Shown: in pieces, positions 34,081-42,989 of the stretch
Position numbering within the stretch: position 1 is the first letter of the stretch
Layout of the letters: every line of letters begins with the position of its first letter
NCBI GenBank assembly: GCA_963742105.1
Contig: CAVUKN010000007.1
Coordinates: forward strand, 1,612,001-1,676,000
Length of the DNA stretch: 64,000 bases
Direction of reading: 5' to 3'
From: Gp6-AA40 sp963742105
GTDB taxonomy: Bacteria; Acidobacteriota; Vicinamibacteria; Vicinamibacterales; UBA2999
The notes under the pieces: model-generated
What the model saw: only the letters and a program-made list of their open reading frames with translations
The model's database searches: none
Told to the model about the DNA's origin: nothing
Position numbers and translations under genes: made by a program

Positions 34081-34623
34081 CTACCTGGTGACGACCCCGC
34101 AGGCGATACGGGCGCCCGCGTTACCGGCGGGATCGGAGGTGTAGTCGTCGGCGGTCGCGTGCAGCATCAACGCCGAACCGTCGGCGTCGAAGACCGATTT
34201 CGGTCCGGCAGCCAGCGTGACGTTGGTGTCGAGCACTTCCACCGACAGCTTGCCGTCGGCAGGCACGAACAGATTCGGCATGTCGCCGGCATGCGGTCCG
34301 CCGGTCGCCATCAACCCGTGCTTCGTCGTCGCCGGATTGAAGTGACCGCCCGCCGTCATGAAGTCGGGCGCGTCGCACTTGCCGACCGTGTGGATGTGAA
34401 ACGCATGCGTTCCGGGCGTGACGCCTTGGAGGTCGAGTTTCACCAGCACGCCGGCTGACGATTCACGCAACGTCGCTTCGCCAAGTGTCTTGCCCTGGGC
34501 GTCCTTCAACGTCGCCTTCGCTCCCGGTGCTGCTGCGGCGGGAGCCTGTGTTGCCGGAGCCTGCGCTGACGTGTACGCCACCGCGAGGCCCATCATGAGC
34601 GGGATGAGCGCGAGCTTGTGCAT
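34081..34623 (-). CDS. sodC: Superoxide dismutase [Cu-Zn], exported
   Basis: 180 residues with an N-terminal signal sequence (HKLALIPLMMGLAVAYTSAQA). The family pattern is present: GTHAFHIHTVGKCDAPDF (Cu ligands HxH), GGHFNPATTKHGL, GGPHAGDMPNL (Zn ligands), the zinc aspartate near FDADGSALMLHATADDY and GNAGARIACGVV. It scavenges superoxide in the periplasm. An alanine/proline-rich linker (about 22-36) precedes the fold. It lies 9 nt downstream of tonB and probably shares its transcript. Confidence 0.93.
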   Translation of the reverse strand: MHKLALIPLMMGLAVAYTSAQAPATQAPAAAAPGAKATLKDAQGKTLGEATLRESSAGVLVKLDLQGVTPGTHAFHIHTVGKCDAPDFMTAGGHFNPATTKHGLMATGGPHAGDMPNLFVPADGKLSVEVLDTNVTLAAGPKSVFDADGSALMLHATADDYTSDPAGNAGARIACGVVTR

Positions 34624-34632
34624 GCGAAGAGC

Positions 34633-35526
34633 TTATCGCAGGGTGAACGTGAGTTCGATCGTAACGCGGACCGGCACCGGCTCGCCCTGGCGCATGCCCG
34701 GCTTGAATCGCCATTGCTTGGCAGCCTTGATCGCCTCCTGGTCAAGCCCAAAGGTCGAGTCCAGCGACTTGGTGATTTGCACTTCCGAGACGCTGCCGTC
34801 CGGCATGACGACGCACTGCAGCCATACGGTGCCCTGGACCTTGGCGCGCATCGCCTCGGCGGTATAGGCGGGCTTCACCTCGCGGATGACCGTCGGCGAG
34901 CTGACGCCATTGCCAGGCATGTACGCGCCACCGCCGATGCCGCCGCCGAATCCCGGCCCGATGCCGGATCCTTGTCCTGAACCGATCCCGGTTCCGCTGC
35001 CCGTCCCGGCGCCGCCGTTCAGGCCAGTGCCCTGAGACGTCGATTCAGTGTTGGAGGCGACAATCGCCGGGGTCGGATCCGGCGTCGGCGTCGTCACGAT
35101 CGGGGCAGTAATCTCTTTCGGTTGCTCCGGCTCAGGTTTCGGATCAGGAACTGGCGCAGCCGGTTTTTGGACCGGGACCTCGACCTTCGGGGTCTGCTTG
35201 GGCGGGTCCGGCGACTTGTTGCCGCCGCCGCCGCCGCCGCCACCGGGCCCCGGAACCTGCAGGAACACAAAGTCGGCGATCTTCTCCGGCAGAACCGCCT
35301 TGTATACCTGTTTCGGCACCATGCTCGCGATGAGCAGGATCACGCCCAGGGCCAACGCGTGGATGCCGATCGACACCCAGAACGACCGGCCAAAGTGCGA
35401 TTGGTTCTGCTCGAAGTCGAAGTGGAGCTCACCCAGGCCGACGCCCTGCGCACGTGGTACGGGCTGCTCGGTCGAGGGTGCCGACGGAACGGGCGGAGCG
35501 GGAGAGGTGCTCGACGTACCGGACAT
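34633..35526 (-). CDS. Energy transducer TonB-family protein
   Basis: 297 residues from the ATG MSGTSSTSP. The cytoplasmic N-terminus is followed by one membrane helix (FWVSIGIHALALGVILLIASMV). A long periplasmic linker comes next: a poly-Gly run, then Pro/Lys/Glu repeats (VPVQKPAAPVPDPKPEPEQP) and a Gly-Thr-Ser-rich stretch. The C-terminal TonB domain (about 215-297) shows VIREVKPAYTAEAMRAKVQG, VWLQCVVMPDGSVSEVQI and KQWRFKPGMRQGEPVPVRV. It couples proton-motive force to outer-membrane receptors. ExbB/ExbD genes are not in the window. The (GCC)n tract encoding the poly-Gly run is a possible slippage site. Confidence 0.92.
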   Translation of the reverse strand: MSGTSSTSPAPPVPSAPSTEQPVPRAQGVGLGELHFDFEQNQSHFGRSFWVSIGIHALALGVILLIASMVPKQVYKAVLPEKIADFVFLQVPGPGGGGGGGGNKSPDPPKQTPKVEVPVQKPAAPVPDPKPEPEQPKEITAPIVTTPTPDPTPAIVASNTESTSQGTGLNGGAGTGSGTGIGSGQGSGIGPGFGGGIGGGAYMPGNGVSSPTVIREVKPAYTAEAMRAKVQGTVWLQCVVMPDGSVSEVQITKSLDSTFGLDQEAIKAAKQWRFKPGMRQGEPVPVRVTIELTFTLR

Positions 35527-35688
35527 CAGGATAACGCGGCCATTGTCTCCAACGGCGAACCTCCCCGCAAGGTGCAAAACGGGTACCTCGGCAGGGTCAG
35601 GAAGTCCATGAAATCGTTGCGCCTAATCAGGCTGTTTAGACGCTGGACGGACGCCGAACGTTTGGTCTCGTGACGTGATTCGGAAACT

Positions 35689-36193
35689 TCATCCCCATAC
35701 ACCGTGAGCAGTCTCGGCTGCCCCACTCGACTTCATGGCCTCACCGGCCGCGGCTGCACGGCTTGCGTCAGTATGGGCGCCGACAAGCACGGCCCCATTC
35801 TCGACGCGGGCTTCCCACGCACTCTGCTTCATCGGTCGGTAACCCGACGCGCTCCAGTATCTTCGCGAGCCCGCCGGCCGCGTGGCCTGCCGCTTCCCCC
35901 AGGCCGGCCGCGAGCGGACCATCCGCCACGATTGGGCCGATTCCTGGCAGCATCAGCGCCACCGCGGCAATCAGGTGCGCGCTGAGTTCCCCGAGCCGGG
36001 ACGCCGGCCGGGAATCTTCGAGCTCTGATCCGGGCGACGCACCGGCGGCTTCGGCCAGCTCGCCTTCGGCGTCGTGGGACCGGGCCACAATCGACACCTG
36101 TTGCGCCCCCAATCCGAGCGCCCGCAGCGACCGCGCCGCAGCCGCCGCAGCGGTCGGCTCCTCGAAGAGTCCAAGAACCAGCGGGTGTGACAT
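35689..36193 (-). CDS. General-stress-like protein (YflT-like), frameshifted
   Basis: About 167 residues after joining two frames. The first part, MSHPLVLGLFEEPTAAAAAARSLRALGLGAQQVSIVARS in outline, looks like the alpha/beta fold of YflT/GsiB-neighbour stress proteins. A central Gly/Ala-rich hydrophobic region follows (LIAAVALMLPGIGPIVADGPLAAGLG). The end, AWEARVENGAVLVGAHTDAS, matches the second repeat typical of these proteins but lies in another frame; the shift is at about 35823-35835. Family assignment is tentative. The start overlaps the VWA stop by one base (TGATG). Confidence 0.6.
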
Positions 36194-37053
36194 CAATCGG
36201 TAGTGTAGCCGTCGCGAGCCCTGACGCGTACACCTCCGCCGCCATTTCGGAGCGCCACGCGGATTGAGCGCCATTCGTGCGTTCCGGGCTCGATCGATTG
36301 CCTGGGGGCGTACCCAAGCAGATACTGGAAGCGGAGTTCGCGCGCGATGGTCGCGAGCGTCGCGTCGAGTTCCCGCGCATCCTTCAACAGGAAGGAGCGG
36401 CCGCCCGTGGCGCTGGCGAGTTCGGCCAGGAAAGGCGGCCGCTGTTTGCCGAAGGCAATCGGATAGATCAGGGCCGTGCTACGGCGCGCCCGCGCGATCA
36501 CCTCCCCTGCCGTCGCACGACTGTAACGGTCAGTGCCGTCGGAAAAGACCACCAGCGCCTGGCGGCCGTTTTCGGGCTCGAGTCGATCCAGTGTGGCGAT
36601 CACCGCGTCATGGAGCGCGGTCGTACTCCACGGATCGAGGCGCTCGACGGCACGCGCCTGGGCGGCACGATCGGACGACAGCGGGGCGATGACTTCTGCA
36701 TCGTTATTGATGGCCACCACCATCGACCGGTCGTCGGGCCGGAGCGCGTGCAGAAACGACTGCGACGCCTGCTTCGCGAGCCGCAGCGGCTCGCCCGCCA
36801 TGCTCCAGCTACGGTCGACGCCGAGCGCGACGGTGAGCGGAAACTCCCCCGCGACAAAGGTCGAGATGTCCTGTCGCGTGTTGTTCTCGTAGACCTCGAA
36901 ATCGGACTGTCGCAGGCCGGTGACCGGCTCGCCGCTGGCGTCCGTCACGGTTGCGTAGATCTCGACAAGCTGTACACGCGAGGAAAATCGCGGAAGCTCC
37001 TGGGCGGCCAGCACGACGCCGCAGCACAGAATCGCGGGAATCAGCGCCCTCAT
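36193..37053 (-). CDS. Exported VWA-domain protein (Acidobacteria-type)
   Basis: 286 residues with a signal peptide (MRALIPAILCCGVVLAAQ). A short Ig-like strand region (VEIYATVTDASGEPVTGLRQSDFEVYEN, outline) precedes the VWA domain. The MIDAS is visible as DRSWSM (about 80-85), a conserved Thr in WSTTALHD and the SDGTDRYS segment. The C-terminus ends RFQYLLGYAP...RVRARDGY. This layout is strongly represented in Acidobacteria, where many paralogues occur; the ligand is unknown. Metal-dependent adhesion in the periplasm or at the surface is the general expectation. Divergent from tatA. Confidence 0.88.
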   Translation of the reverse strand: MRALIPAILCCGVVLAAQELPRFSSRVQLVEIYATVTDASGEPVTGLRQSDFEVYENNTRQDISTFVAGEFPLTVALGVDRSWSMAGEPLRLAKQASQSFLHALRPDDRSMVVAINNDAEVIAPLSSDRAAQARAVERLDPWSTTALHDAVIATLDRLEPENGRQALVVFSDGTDRYSRATAGEVIARARRSTALIYPIAFGKQRPPFLAELASATGGRSFLLKDARELDATLATIARELRFQYLLGYAPRQSIEPGTHEWRSIRVALRNGGGGVRVRARDGYTTD

Positions 37054-37101
37054 AGTGTGTCGATCCGCTGGTTCAAAAGCCGTTCCCGGCCGGGGACCGC
37101 G

Positions 37102-37110
37102 TGGTACAAT
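37102..37110 (+). promoter_or_regulatory. Extended -10 promoter of tatA, at the start codon
   Basis: TGG followed by TACAAT (37105-37110) forms an extended -10. The ATG is at 37119, 8 nt later, so the transcript would start within 2-3 nt of the start codon. Confidence 0.5.
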
Positions 37111-37118
37111 CCGTCATC

Positions 37119-37274
37119 ATGGGCAAACTGGGATTACCCGAACTCCTGATCATCCTGGCGATCGTGGTGCTGATCTTCGGCGCCAACAAGCTGCCGGAGC
37201 TCGGCCGCGGCATCGGCAAGGGCATCAAGAACTTCAAGGACGCCACCAAGGAAGGCGCTGAAGACAAGAGCTAG
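37119..37274 (+). CDS. tatA: Sec-independent translocase subunit TatA/TatE
   Basis: 51 residues. An N-terminal membrane helix (LPELLIILAIVVLIFGANKLPELG, outline) is followed by the amphipathic helix RGIGKGIKNFKDATKEG and a short charged tail, the TatA pattern including the F-G hinge. It forms the pore of the twin-arginine translocase. tatB and tatC are not adjacent, which is common where TatA is encoded alone. It is divergent from the VWA gene and convergent with rnr; a GC-rich 15-nt near-palindrome (37286-37300) lies between the latter two. Confidence 0.95.
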   Translation: MGKLGLPELLIILAIVVLIFGANKLPELGRGIGKGIKNFKDATKEGAEDKS

Positions 37275-37307
37275 GCGCGGTGTACGGCGCGCGGCGCGCC
37301 GATTGGA

Positions 37308-39564
37308 TTACCCTCGCCCTCCTCGCTTCTTCGCGCGTTCGCGGCGTCCCGGTCGCTGGGCCTGACGCCGTTCCTTCTTCGGTTTCGTGCGGCTTCTGAC
37401 GGGCCGCGGCGCTTCCTCCCGACGCACAGCCTCGAGAATCTCGACGAGCCCGAGATCTACCTGACGGCGTTCCATGTCGACTCGCACGACCTGCACGAGC
37501 ACCTTGTCGCCCAGCCGGTAGATCTTCTTCGTGTTCTCGCCGCGAAGCACGTGTTCCTGCTCGACGAACCGGTAGTAGTCGTCGGCCATGCTCGAGATGT
37601 GGACGAGGCCCTCCACGTAGTGCTCGATCAACTCGATGAACAAGCCGTAGGCGGCGACGCCGGTGACGTAGCCCTCGTACTCGTCTCCGACTTTGTCCGC
37701 CATGAACCGGACCTTCTTCCACTGCACCAGCTCGCGCTCAGCGTCATCGGCGCGACGCTCCATCTCCGAGGTATGGCGCGCGGTCTCCGGCAGCTCCTCC
37801 TCCAGATCCTCCCGTCGCGCGTCAGCTGAGGCTTCCCTGTCGTGACTCGCGCAACATCCGGTGCACGACCAGATCCGGATAGCGGCGAATCGGTGACGTG
37901 AAATGCGTGTAGTGCTCCGCCGCGAGTCCGAAGTGACCCAGACTCGCCGCGTCGTACCGCGCCTTCTGCATCGTCCTCAGCATCAGCGCCGCGATCGGAC
38001 GCTCCTCCGGCTGTCCCTTGATGCGATCGATCAGTTTCTGGAAGTGGCGTGGCCGCAGCGTGGTACCGGACGTGGCCAGGCTGTAACCCAGCGTCGTGAT
38101 GAACGCCTCGAAATCCAGCACCTTCTTCGGATCCGGCGCTTCGTGCACCCGATGCAATGCCGGGACGTCGTGGGCCACCAGGTGCGCCGCCACCGTCTCG
38201 TTCGCCAGGAGCATGAACTCCTCGATGATGCGGTGCGCGATGTTCCGTTCCGTCGCGATGATCGCCTCGATCTGTCCCTCTTCCGTCAGCACGACCTCGG
38301 CCTCCGGCAGGTCGAAATCGATCGAGCCGCGGCGGCGACGGCGCTGATGCAGGATGTCGAACAGCTCGCGCATCATCTCGAACATCGGGACCAGTTCGAC
38401 GTAGTCGTTGATCGTTTCGGGATCGCGATCCGTCAGGATGGCGTTGACCGCCGTGTAGGTCATACGTGCGTTGCTGTTGATGACGCCGTCGTGAATCTCA
38501 TAGCGCACGACGTTGCCGCGGCGATCCACTTCCATCAGGCAGCTCTGCACCAGCCGATCGACATGCGGGTTGAGACTGCACAGCCCGGTCGCCAGCTCTG
38601 ACGGGAACATGTGGACGGCCCGTTCCGGAAAGTAGACGGACGTGCCGCGCTCGTACGCCTCCTCGTCGAGCGCGCTGCCTTCCTTCACGTAGTGCGACAC
38701 GTCAGCGATGTGGACGCCCAGCCAGTAGCTGCCGTTGGCCAGCCGCTCAATCGTGATCGCATCGTCGAAATCACGCGCGTGTTCGCCGTCGATCGTGACG
38801 GTCACGGTCGTGCGGAAGTCGGTGCGGCCACGAATGTCACGGTCGCGGACGACGCCGCCCAGCCGCGTCGCCTCAGCGATCGCGTCCTCCGAGTGCGTGT
38901 CGGGGATGTTGTACTTACGGATGATGATCTGGGTATCGACGCCGGGCTCGTCCACGTCGCCGAGCACCTCCACCACGTGCCCGACGGGTCCTCTCGTTGC
39001 GGTCGGCCATCGCGTGATCTCGACCAGCACCATTTCTCCAGGTTCCGCCGACGATGACTGCCCGGTCGGAATGTTCACGTCCGTGAGCACACGCCGATCG
39101 AAGGGCACGACGTAGCCGAGTCCGTCGGCGTCCACCTCGTACCGCCCCACCAGCGTTTCGTGACTGCGCTCGAGGATGCGGATGATGCGTCCTTCCAGCC
39201 CCTTCGGGGTTTCGCGTTCGACGCGCACCACCACCCGGTCGCCATGCATCGCTTCGGTGAGGTTGGACGCGGCGATGTAGACGTCTTGCCGGTCACCACG
39301 CTGCGCTCCGTCGGGGACGACGAAGCCATAACCAGCAGGGTTCGTTGTCAGACGTCCGACCACCAGGTTCATCTCGGACGGAAGGCCGTACCGGTTGCCG
39401 CGAATCTGCAGCAGATCGCCGCTGGCCGCGAGTGCACGTATTTGTCGCTTGAACGCCGTCCGTTCCTCGCGCGGGACACGGAGCAACTGCGCGAGTTCGC
39501 GGGCGGTGGCGGGGTGGTGGACCTTTTCGCGGATGAGACGGAGGACTTCGTCGCGGACGAACAT
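37308..39564 (-). CDS. rnr: Ribonuclease R, frameshifted before the S1 domain
   Basis: About 752 residues after joining two frames. Order: an N-terminal winged helix (RDEVLRLIREKVHHPATARELAQLL, outline), two cold-shock domains (VPDGAQRGDRQDVYI; RYEVDADGLGYVVP), and the RNB catalytic domain with HARDFDDAITIER and GVHIADVSHYVKEGSALD, ending HFTSPIRRYPDLVVHRML. The S1 domain (GDEYEGYVTGVAAYGLFIEL) and a Lys/Arg-rich tail follow. The shift lies near 37822-37832, where SLS-stop should continue as ADARREDLEEELP. Processive 3'-5' exonuclease for structured RNA. Its start overlaps the glycerate kinase stop by one base. Confidence 0.92.
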
Positions 39565-40868
39565 CAGGCGATGAGCATAACCTGCAGATCGCCAACGTTC
39601 GTGCTGGTCGGGCCGGTCCGGACCAGGTCGCCGAGGCGATCGAAGAACGCGTAGGCGTTGTTGTCGTGGAGATAGCGGCGCGGCTCGAGGGCGTGCGCCG
39701 AGGCGCGCGCCGCCGTCGTGGAGTCGACGATGGCGCCCGCGGCATCGGTCGGCCCGTCGATCCCGTCGGTCCCGATGCTCGCCGCTGCCACTGAGCTGCC
39801 GAGCGCTTGGAGCGAATCGATCAACGCCAACGCGAATTCCTGGTTGCGACCGCCCTTGCCGTTGCCCTTCACCGTCACCGTCGTCTCGCCGGCCGAGATG
39901 ACGCAGAGGGGCCGCGGCAATCCGGTGATCTCGCGAGCGACACGTGCGACGTGGCGCGGCGCCGCGTCGCGCGCTTCGCCTGTAACCGCATCCGCGATGA
40001 CGTGAACGTGAAACCCGAGGGATCCGGCGGCATCGCGCGCGCCGTCAATGGCTCCCCGTTGCGGGCCGATGACGCGGGCGTACGACCTCGAAAGCGCCGG
40101 GTCACCGGCCGACGGCGTCTCGGTGGCCCGGCCATCGACACCAGCCTGGAGGTACGCAACCACCGGCGGCGGGTACACAGCCGCACCGCCTCGCCGCGCG
40201 ATCACGGCGAGGGCATCGGCAAACGTGCTGTCGTCGCCAACCGTCGGACCCGACGCGATGACCGAGAGGTCGTCGCCGACCACGTCCGATACGGCGAGCG
40301 TCAGCGTAGCCGCGGGCGCGGCGGCGGCGAGTCGTCCGCCCTTGATTGCAGAGAGATGTTTGCGCACCGTGTTGAGCTCGTAAATGTCTGCCCCGTGGGT
40401 CATCAGCACCCGCGCCGTGTCCTGCTTGTCGGCCAGTGAGATACCCGATGCGGGCATCGCCATCAACGCCGAGCCGCCGCCCGACAGCAGCACAACCAGA
40501 AGGTCATTCGTCGCGCTTTGCCGGGCCGCCTCGAGGGCGGCCGCGGCAGCGGCGACACTTCCCTCGTTCGGCAACGGATGTCCCCCGGTCATCCAGTGCG
40601 TACGCTCTGGAACCACGGATGGCTGGGTCGGGCCCACGCCGATCAGGCGGCGCAGCGACACGCCGGAGGACGCGACGAACGCGTTCAGCATCGGCCCCGC
40701 CGCTTTCCCCGCCGCGATCACATCAACCGCGGCGGCACGCTGGATTGGAGCGACGATGTCGGAATCGGTGAAGGCGCGTTGGACCAGGCTGCCGGCGTCC
40801 ACGGCCTCGAGGGCGGCGCGCACGACGATCGACAGCGCGTCGCGAAGCTCGGAAATTGACCCGCTCAC
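39564..40868 (-). CDS. gck: Glycerate 2-kinase (MOFRL/DUF4147 family)
   Basis: 434 residues from GTG. The N-terminal DUF4147 domain has VIAAGKAAGPM, TGGHPLPNEGS, VLLSGGGSALM and LSAIKGGRLA. The C-terminal MOFRL domain has GKGGRNQEFALALI, SIGTDGIDGPTDAAGAIVD and LHDNNAYAFF, ending RTGPTSTNVGDLQVML. Phosphorylates D-glycerate to 2-phosphoglycerate for entry to lower glycolysis, from serine or glyoxylate catabolism. pckA lies about 4 kb upstream on the same strand. Confidence 0.94.
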   Translation of the reverse strand: MSGSISELRDALSIVVRAALEAVDAGSLVQRAFTDSDIVAPIQRAAAVDVIAAGKAAGPMLNAFVASSGVSLRRLIGVGPTQPSVVPERTHWMTGGHPLPNEGSVAAAAAALEAARQSATNDLLVVLLSGGGSALMAMPASGISLADKQDTARVLMTHGADIYELNTVRKHLSAIKGGRLAAAAPAATLTLAVSDVVGDDLSVIASGPTVGDDSTFADALAVIARRGGAAVYPPPVVAYLQAGVDGRATETPSAGDPALSRSYARVIGPQRGAIDGARDAAGSLGFHVHVIADAVTGEARDAAPRHVARVAREITGLPRPLCVISAGETTVTVKGNGKGGRNQEFALALIDSLQALGSSVAAASIGTDGIDGPTDAAGAIVDSTTAARASAHALEPRRYLHDNNAYAFFDRLGDLVRTGPTSTNVGDLQVMLIA

Positions 40869-40908
40869 GGTTCAGACGCGTGAATACCCGGGTGGCGCGA
40901 ACCGCCGT

Positions 40909-41220
40909 TCAGTTGATGTGCCGGGGATCGGTCCAACCCTGCGGGCCGGTGACGATATTGAATTGGGTGAGGAGGCGGCTGACAACCTGGTCGGCGTCGG
41001 AAGTCGTGCAGAGGTGATCGAGCTGGTTGAGGACTTTGCGGAGCGCCTGTTCGACGTCGCTGATAGTCCGTTCCGAGTAGTACTCACGCTGCTGCTCGAG
41101 GCAGCGCTGACATTTGAGGAACTCTTCGCGGTAGAAGTTGGAACGGGAATAGAAGACGGGCTCGCTCTGCGGGCGAGCATCGGTCAGGAAGCGCGACAAA
41201 CGGTTCCGTGACAGGGGCAT
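40909..41220 (-). CDS. Hypothetical protein, 103 residues
   Basis: I do not recognise a family. The sequence is soluble, mostly helical and charged, with the cysteine pair CQRC (about residues 37-40), the helix SERTISDVEQALRKVLNQLDHL and a polar end GPQGWTDPRHIN. It has no signal or membrane segment. It lies between ftsX and the glycerate kinase gene on the same strand, 78 nt after ftsX, and has its own good promoter (41266-41237), which supports its being real. Confidence 0.6.
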   Translation of the reverse strand: MPLSRNRLSRFLTDARPQSEPVFYSRSNFYREEFLKCQRCLEQQREYYSERTISDVEQALRKVLNQLDHLCTTSDADQVVSRLLTQFNIVTGPQGWTDPRHIN

Positions 41221-41236
41221 ATCTGCGATTTGTACC

Positions 41237-41266
41237 AGTCTAGCCAGCAGGTAACAGTTGTGTCAA
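41237..41266 (-). promoter_or_regulatory. Sigma-70-type promoter for the 103-residue ORF and downstream gck-rnr
   Basis: Minus strand: perfect TTGACA (41266-41261), 18-nt spacer, TAGACT (41242-41237). Initiation would fall near 41230, about 10 nt before the ATG at 41220. Confidence 0.55.
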
Positions 41267-41298
41267 CGGGCGTTGTCGGAGGACTGCAGATTTGTCCG

Positions 41299-42186
41299 TC
41301 AGCCGGCGTGTCGGGACGCGGCGAGGCCCCCCAGGCTCCCCACCATCGTGCCGCCAACCACCAGCAGGAAGCATAGCCGTATCGGCAGGAACTCGAGTCT
41401 GGCGCCGGCCAGCAGCCCCGCAATATCCGTGGCCCACCATAGGCGCGCCGCGACAAAGAGGAGCCAAAGACCCAGCAGCGCCAGAAGCGCGCCGGCGCCA
41501 CCCTGCAGAAATCCCTCGGCCACGAAGGGGCCGCGGATGTAGGCCATCGGGGCCCCGACCAGTTCCATGATCTCGATTTCGTCACGACGACCGTGCAGTC
41601 CGAGACGGACCACGGACGCGACGGTCACGGCAGCGGCGAGCGCCATCAGCACGGCGACGGCGAGCCCGGCCATCCTAATCGTGCGCACCGCTGAGGATAA
41701 ACGGCCGAGCCACTCGCGGTCGTAGCGGACGTCGGCGACCCCTGGCAGCGCAATCACGCGCTGCACCAGCGCGGCGGCGCGGCCATCCTGCTCCGCCTCC
41801 GGCCGTACTCGCACCTCGAGCGACGCGGGAAACGGGTTGTCGCTCATCGCGTCGGCGAGCGTCGCCAGTTCGGCGAAGTCGCGACGAAAACGCGAGAGAG
41901 CTTCCACTTTCGACACGTAGTCGCGACCGGCCGTCGCGCCGCTCTCATCGAGCAACGCTTCGATGGCACCACGCTGCTCTGACGTGGCGCCGTCCTGCAG
42001 ATAGATCGAGAACTCGGCTGTGGAGCTCCACTCCTCGACCAGGCGCTGAGCGTTCCACGTCACCAGGAGCAGCGCCCCGAGTACGACAATCGCGAGCGCG
42101 ATGGCGATGACGGCGAAGGACGCCGCCATCCGTGCGCGCCATAAGCTGGCCCACGCCTGGCGCATCGCGTAGTCGAACGCTCTCAC
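41299..42186 (-). CDS. ftsX: Cell-division ABC transporter permease FtsX
   Basis: 295 residues. It has an N-terminal cytoplasmic segment (FDYAMRQAWASLWRARMAA), membrane helix 1 (ASFAVIAIALAIVVLGALLLV) and an extracytoplasmic loop of about 120 residues with the FtsX ECD pattern (AEFSIYLQDGATSEQ, DNPFPASLEVRV). Three C-terminal helices follow, with the coupling segment GRRDEIEIMELVGAP. With FtsE it controls peptidoglycan hydrolases at the septum. Start GTG overlaps the ftsE stop by 4 nt (GTGA). Confidence 0.95.
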   Translation of the reverse strand: MRAFDYAMRQAWASLWRARMAASFAVIAIALAIVVLGALLLVTWNAQRLVEEWSSTAEFSIYLQDGATSEQRGAIEALLDESGATAGRDYVSKVEALSRFRRDFAELATLADAMSDNPFPASLEVRVRPEAEQDGRAAALVQRVIALPGVADVRYDREWLGRLSSAVRTIRMAGLAVAVLMALAAAVTVASVVRLGLHGRRDEIEIMELVGAPMAYIRGPFVAEGFLQGGAGALLALLGLWLLFVAARLWWATDIAGLLAGARLEFLPIRLCFLLVVGGTMVGSLGGLAASRHAG

Positions 42187-42842
42187 GCGAGCTCCACGAT
42201 CTTGCCGTGGTCGAGCGTGATCGTCCGCCGACCGACCAGTCGAATGAGCTCGCGATCGTGCGTCGCGATGACCACCGTCGTGCCGCCGGCGTTTACCTCA
42301 CGCAGGAGGTTCATGACCTCGAGCGATAGATCGGGGTCGAGGTTTCCCGTCGGCTCGTCCGCCAGCAGCAGCACCGGGTCATTGATCAGGGCGCGCGCGA
42401 TCGCCACGCGCTGCTGTTCACCACCTGACAGGTCCAGCGGATAGGCGTTCATGCGGTGCTGCAGCCCGACCCACTTCAGCACCTGGAAGGCGCGGCGACC
42501 GCGCTGGTTCGCGGGCACGCCAAGCACCTCGGGCACGAACGTGATGTTCTCGAACACCGTCCGGGTCGGAATCAGCTTGAAGTCCTGGAAGATGAACCCG
42601 AGGCCGCGGCGGTACTCCTGCACCTCGCGGCGCTTGAGAGTGGCGAGATTACGCCCGTTGACGACAAGGCCGCCTTCACTCGGGAGTTCCTGATGGAGAA
42701 GGAGTCGGAGAAACGTGGACTTGCCCGCGCCGCTCGGCCCGGTGAGGAACACGAACTCTCCCTTCTCCACCGTCAGCGACAGGTCGCGGAGCGCGTACAA
42801 GCCGCGGCTGTAGAGTTTGGAGAGATGGCGCGCTTCGATCAC
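42183..42842 (-). CDS. ftsE: Cell-division ATP-binding protein FtsE
   Basis: 219 residues. Walker A GPSGAGKST (35-43), Q-loop in FIFQDFKLIPTRTVFEN, signature LSGGEQQRVAIARAL, Walker B VLLLADEPTGNLDP and the switch His in IATHDRELI. Typical FtsE length and the YSRGLYALRDLSL start. It pairs with FtsX by a GTGA overlap. It lies 147 nt after gatB; that gap holds an inverted repeat element (family E). Confidence 0.96.
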   Translation of the reverse strand: MIEARHLSKLYSRGLYALRDLSLTVEKGEFVFLTGPSGAGKSTFLRLLLHQELPSEGGLVVNGRNLATLKRREVQEYRRGLGFIFQDFKLIPTRTVFENITFVPEVLGVPANQRGRRAFQVLKWVGLQHRMNAYPLDLSGGEQQRVAIARALINDPVLLLADEPTGNLDPDLSLEVMNLLREVNAGGTTVVIATHDRELIRLVGRRTITLDHGKIVELA

Positions 42843-42861
42843 GCGAGGTCACGGCAAGAAC

Positions 42862-42989
42862 AGTTCACGCTGCTATGTTCTCACTTCCCGGTTCGTGTTC
42901 AGGTTCGACTGACGCGTTGCAGCAACGCCTGGCCGGACCGTCCACAGCCAGGGCTCCAAAAGTCCGAAGTGAGAACCGCGAAGCGTGAA
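42862..42989. repeat. Dispersed inverted repeat element, family E (copy 1)
   Basis: A 33-nt segment at 42884-42916 recurs, with one mismatch and inverted, at 44624-44656 on the other side of gatB. The outer ends are complementary: CTATGTTCTCACTTCCCGG near 42875 against AGTGAGAACCGCGAAGCGTG at 42970. The element spans most of the ftsE-gatB gap and can fold as one long hairpin. Confidence 0.72.

Noticed and set aside
37286..37300. Intrinsic terminator between tatA and rnr
   Set aside because: A GC near-palindrome is present but has no T-run on either strand and hardly any loop.
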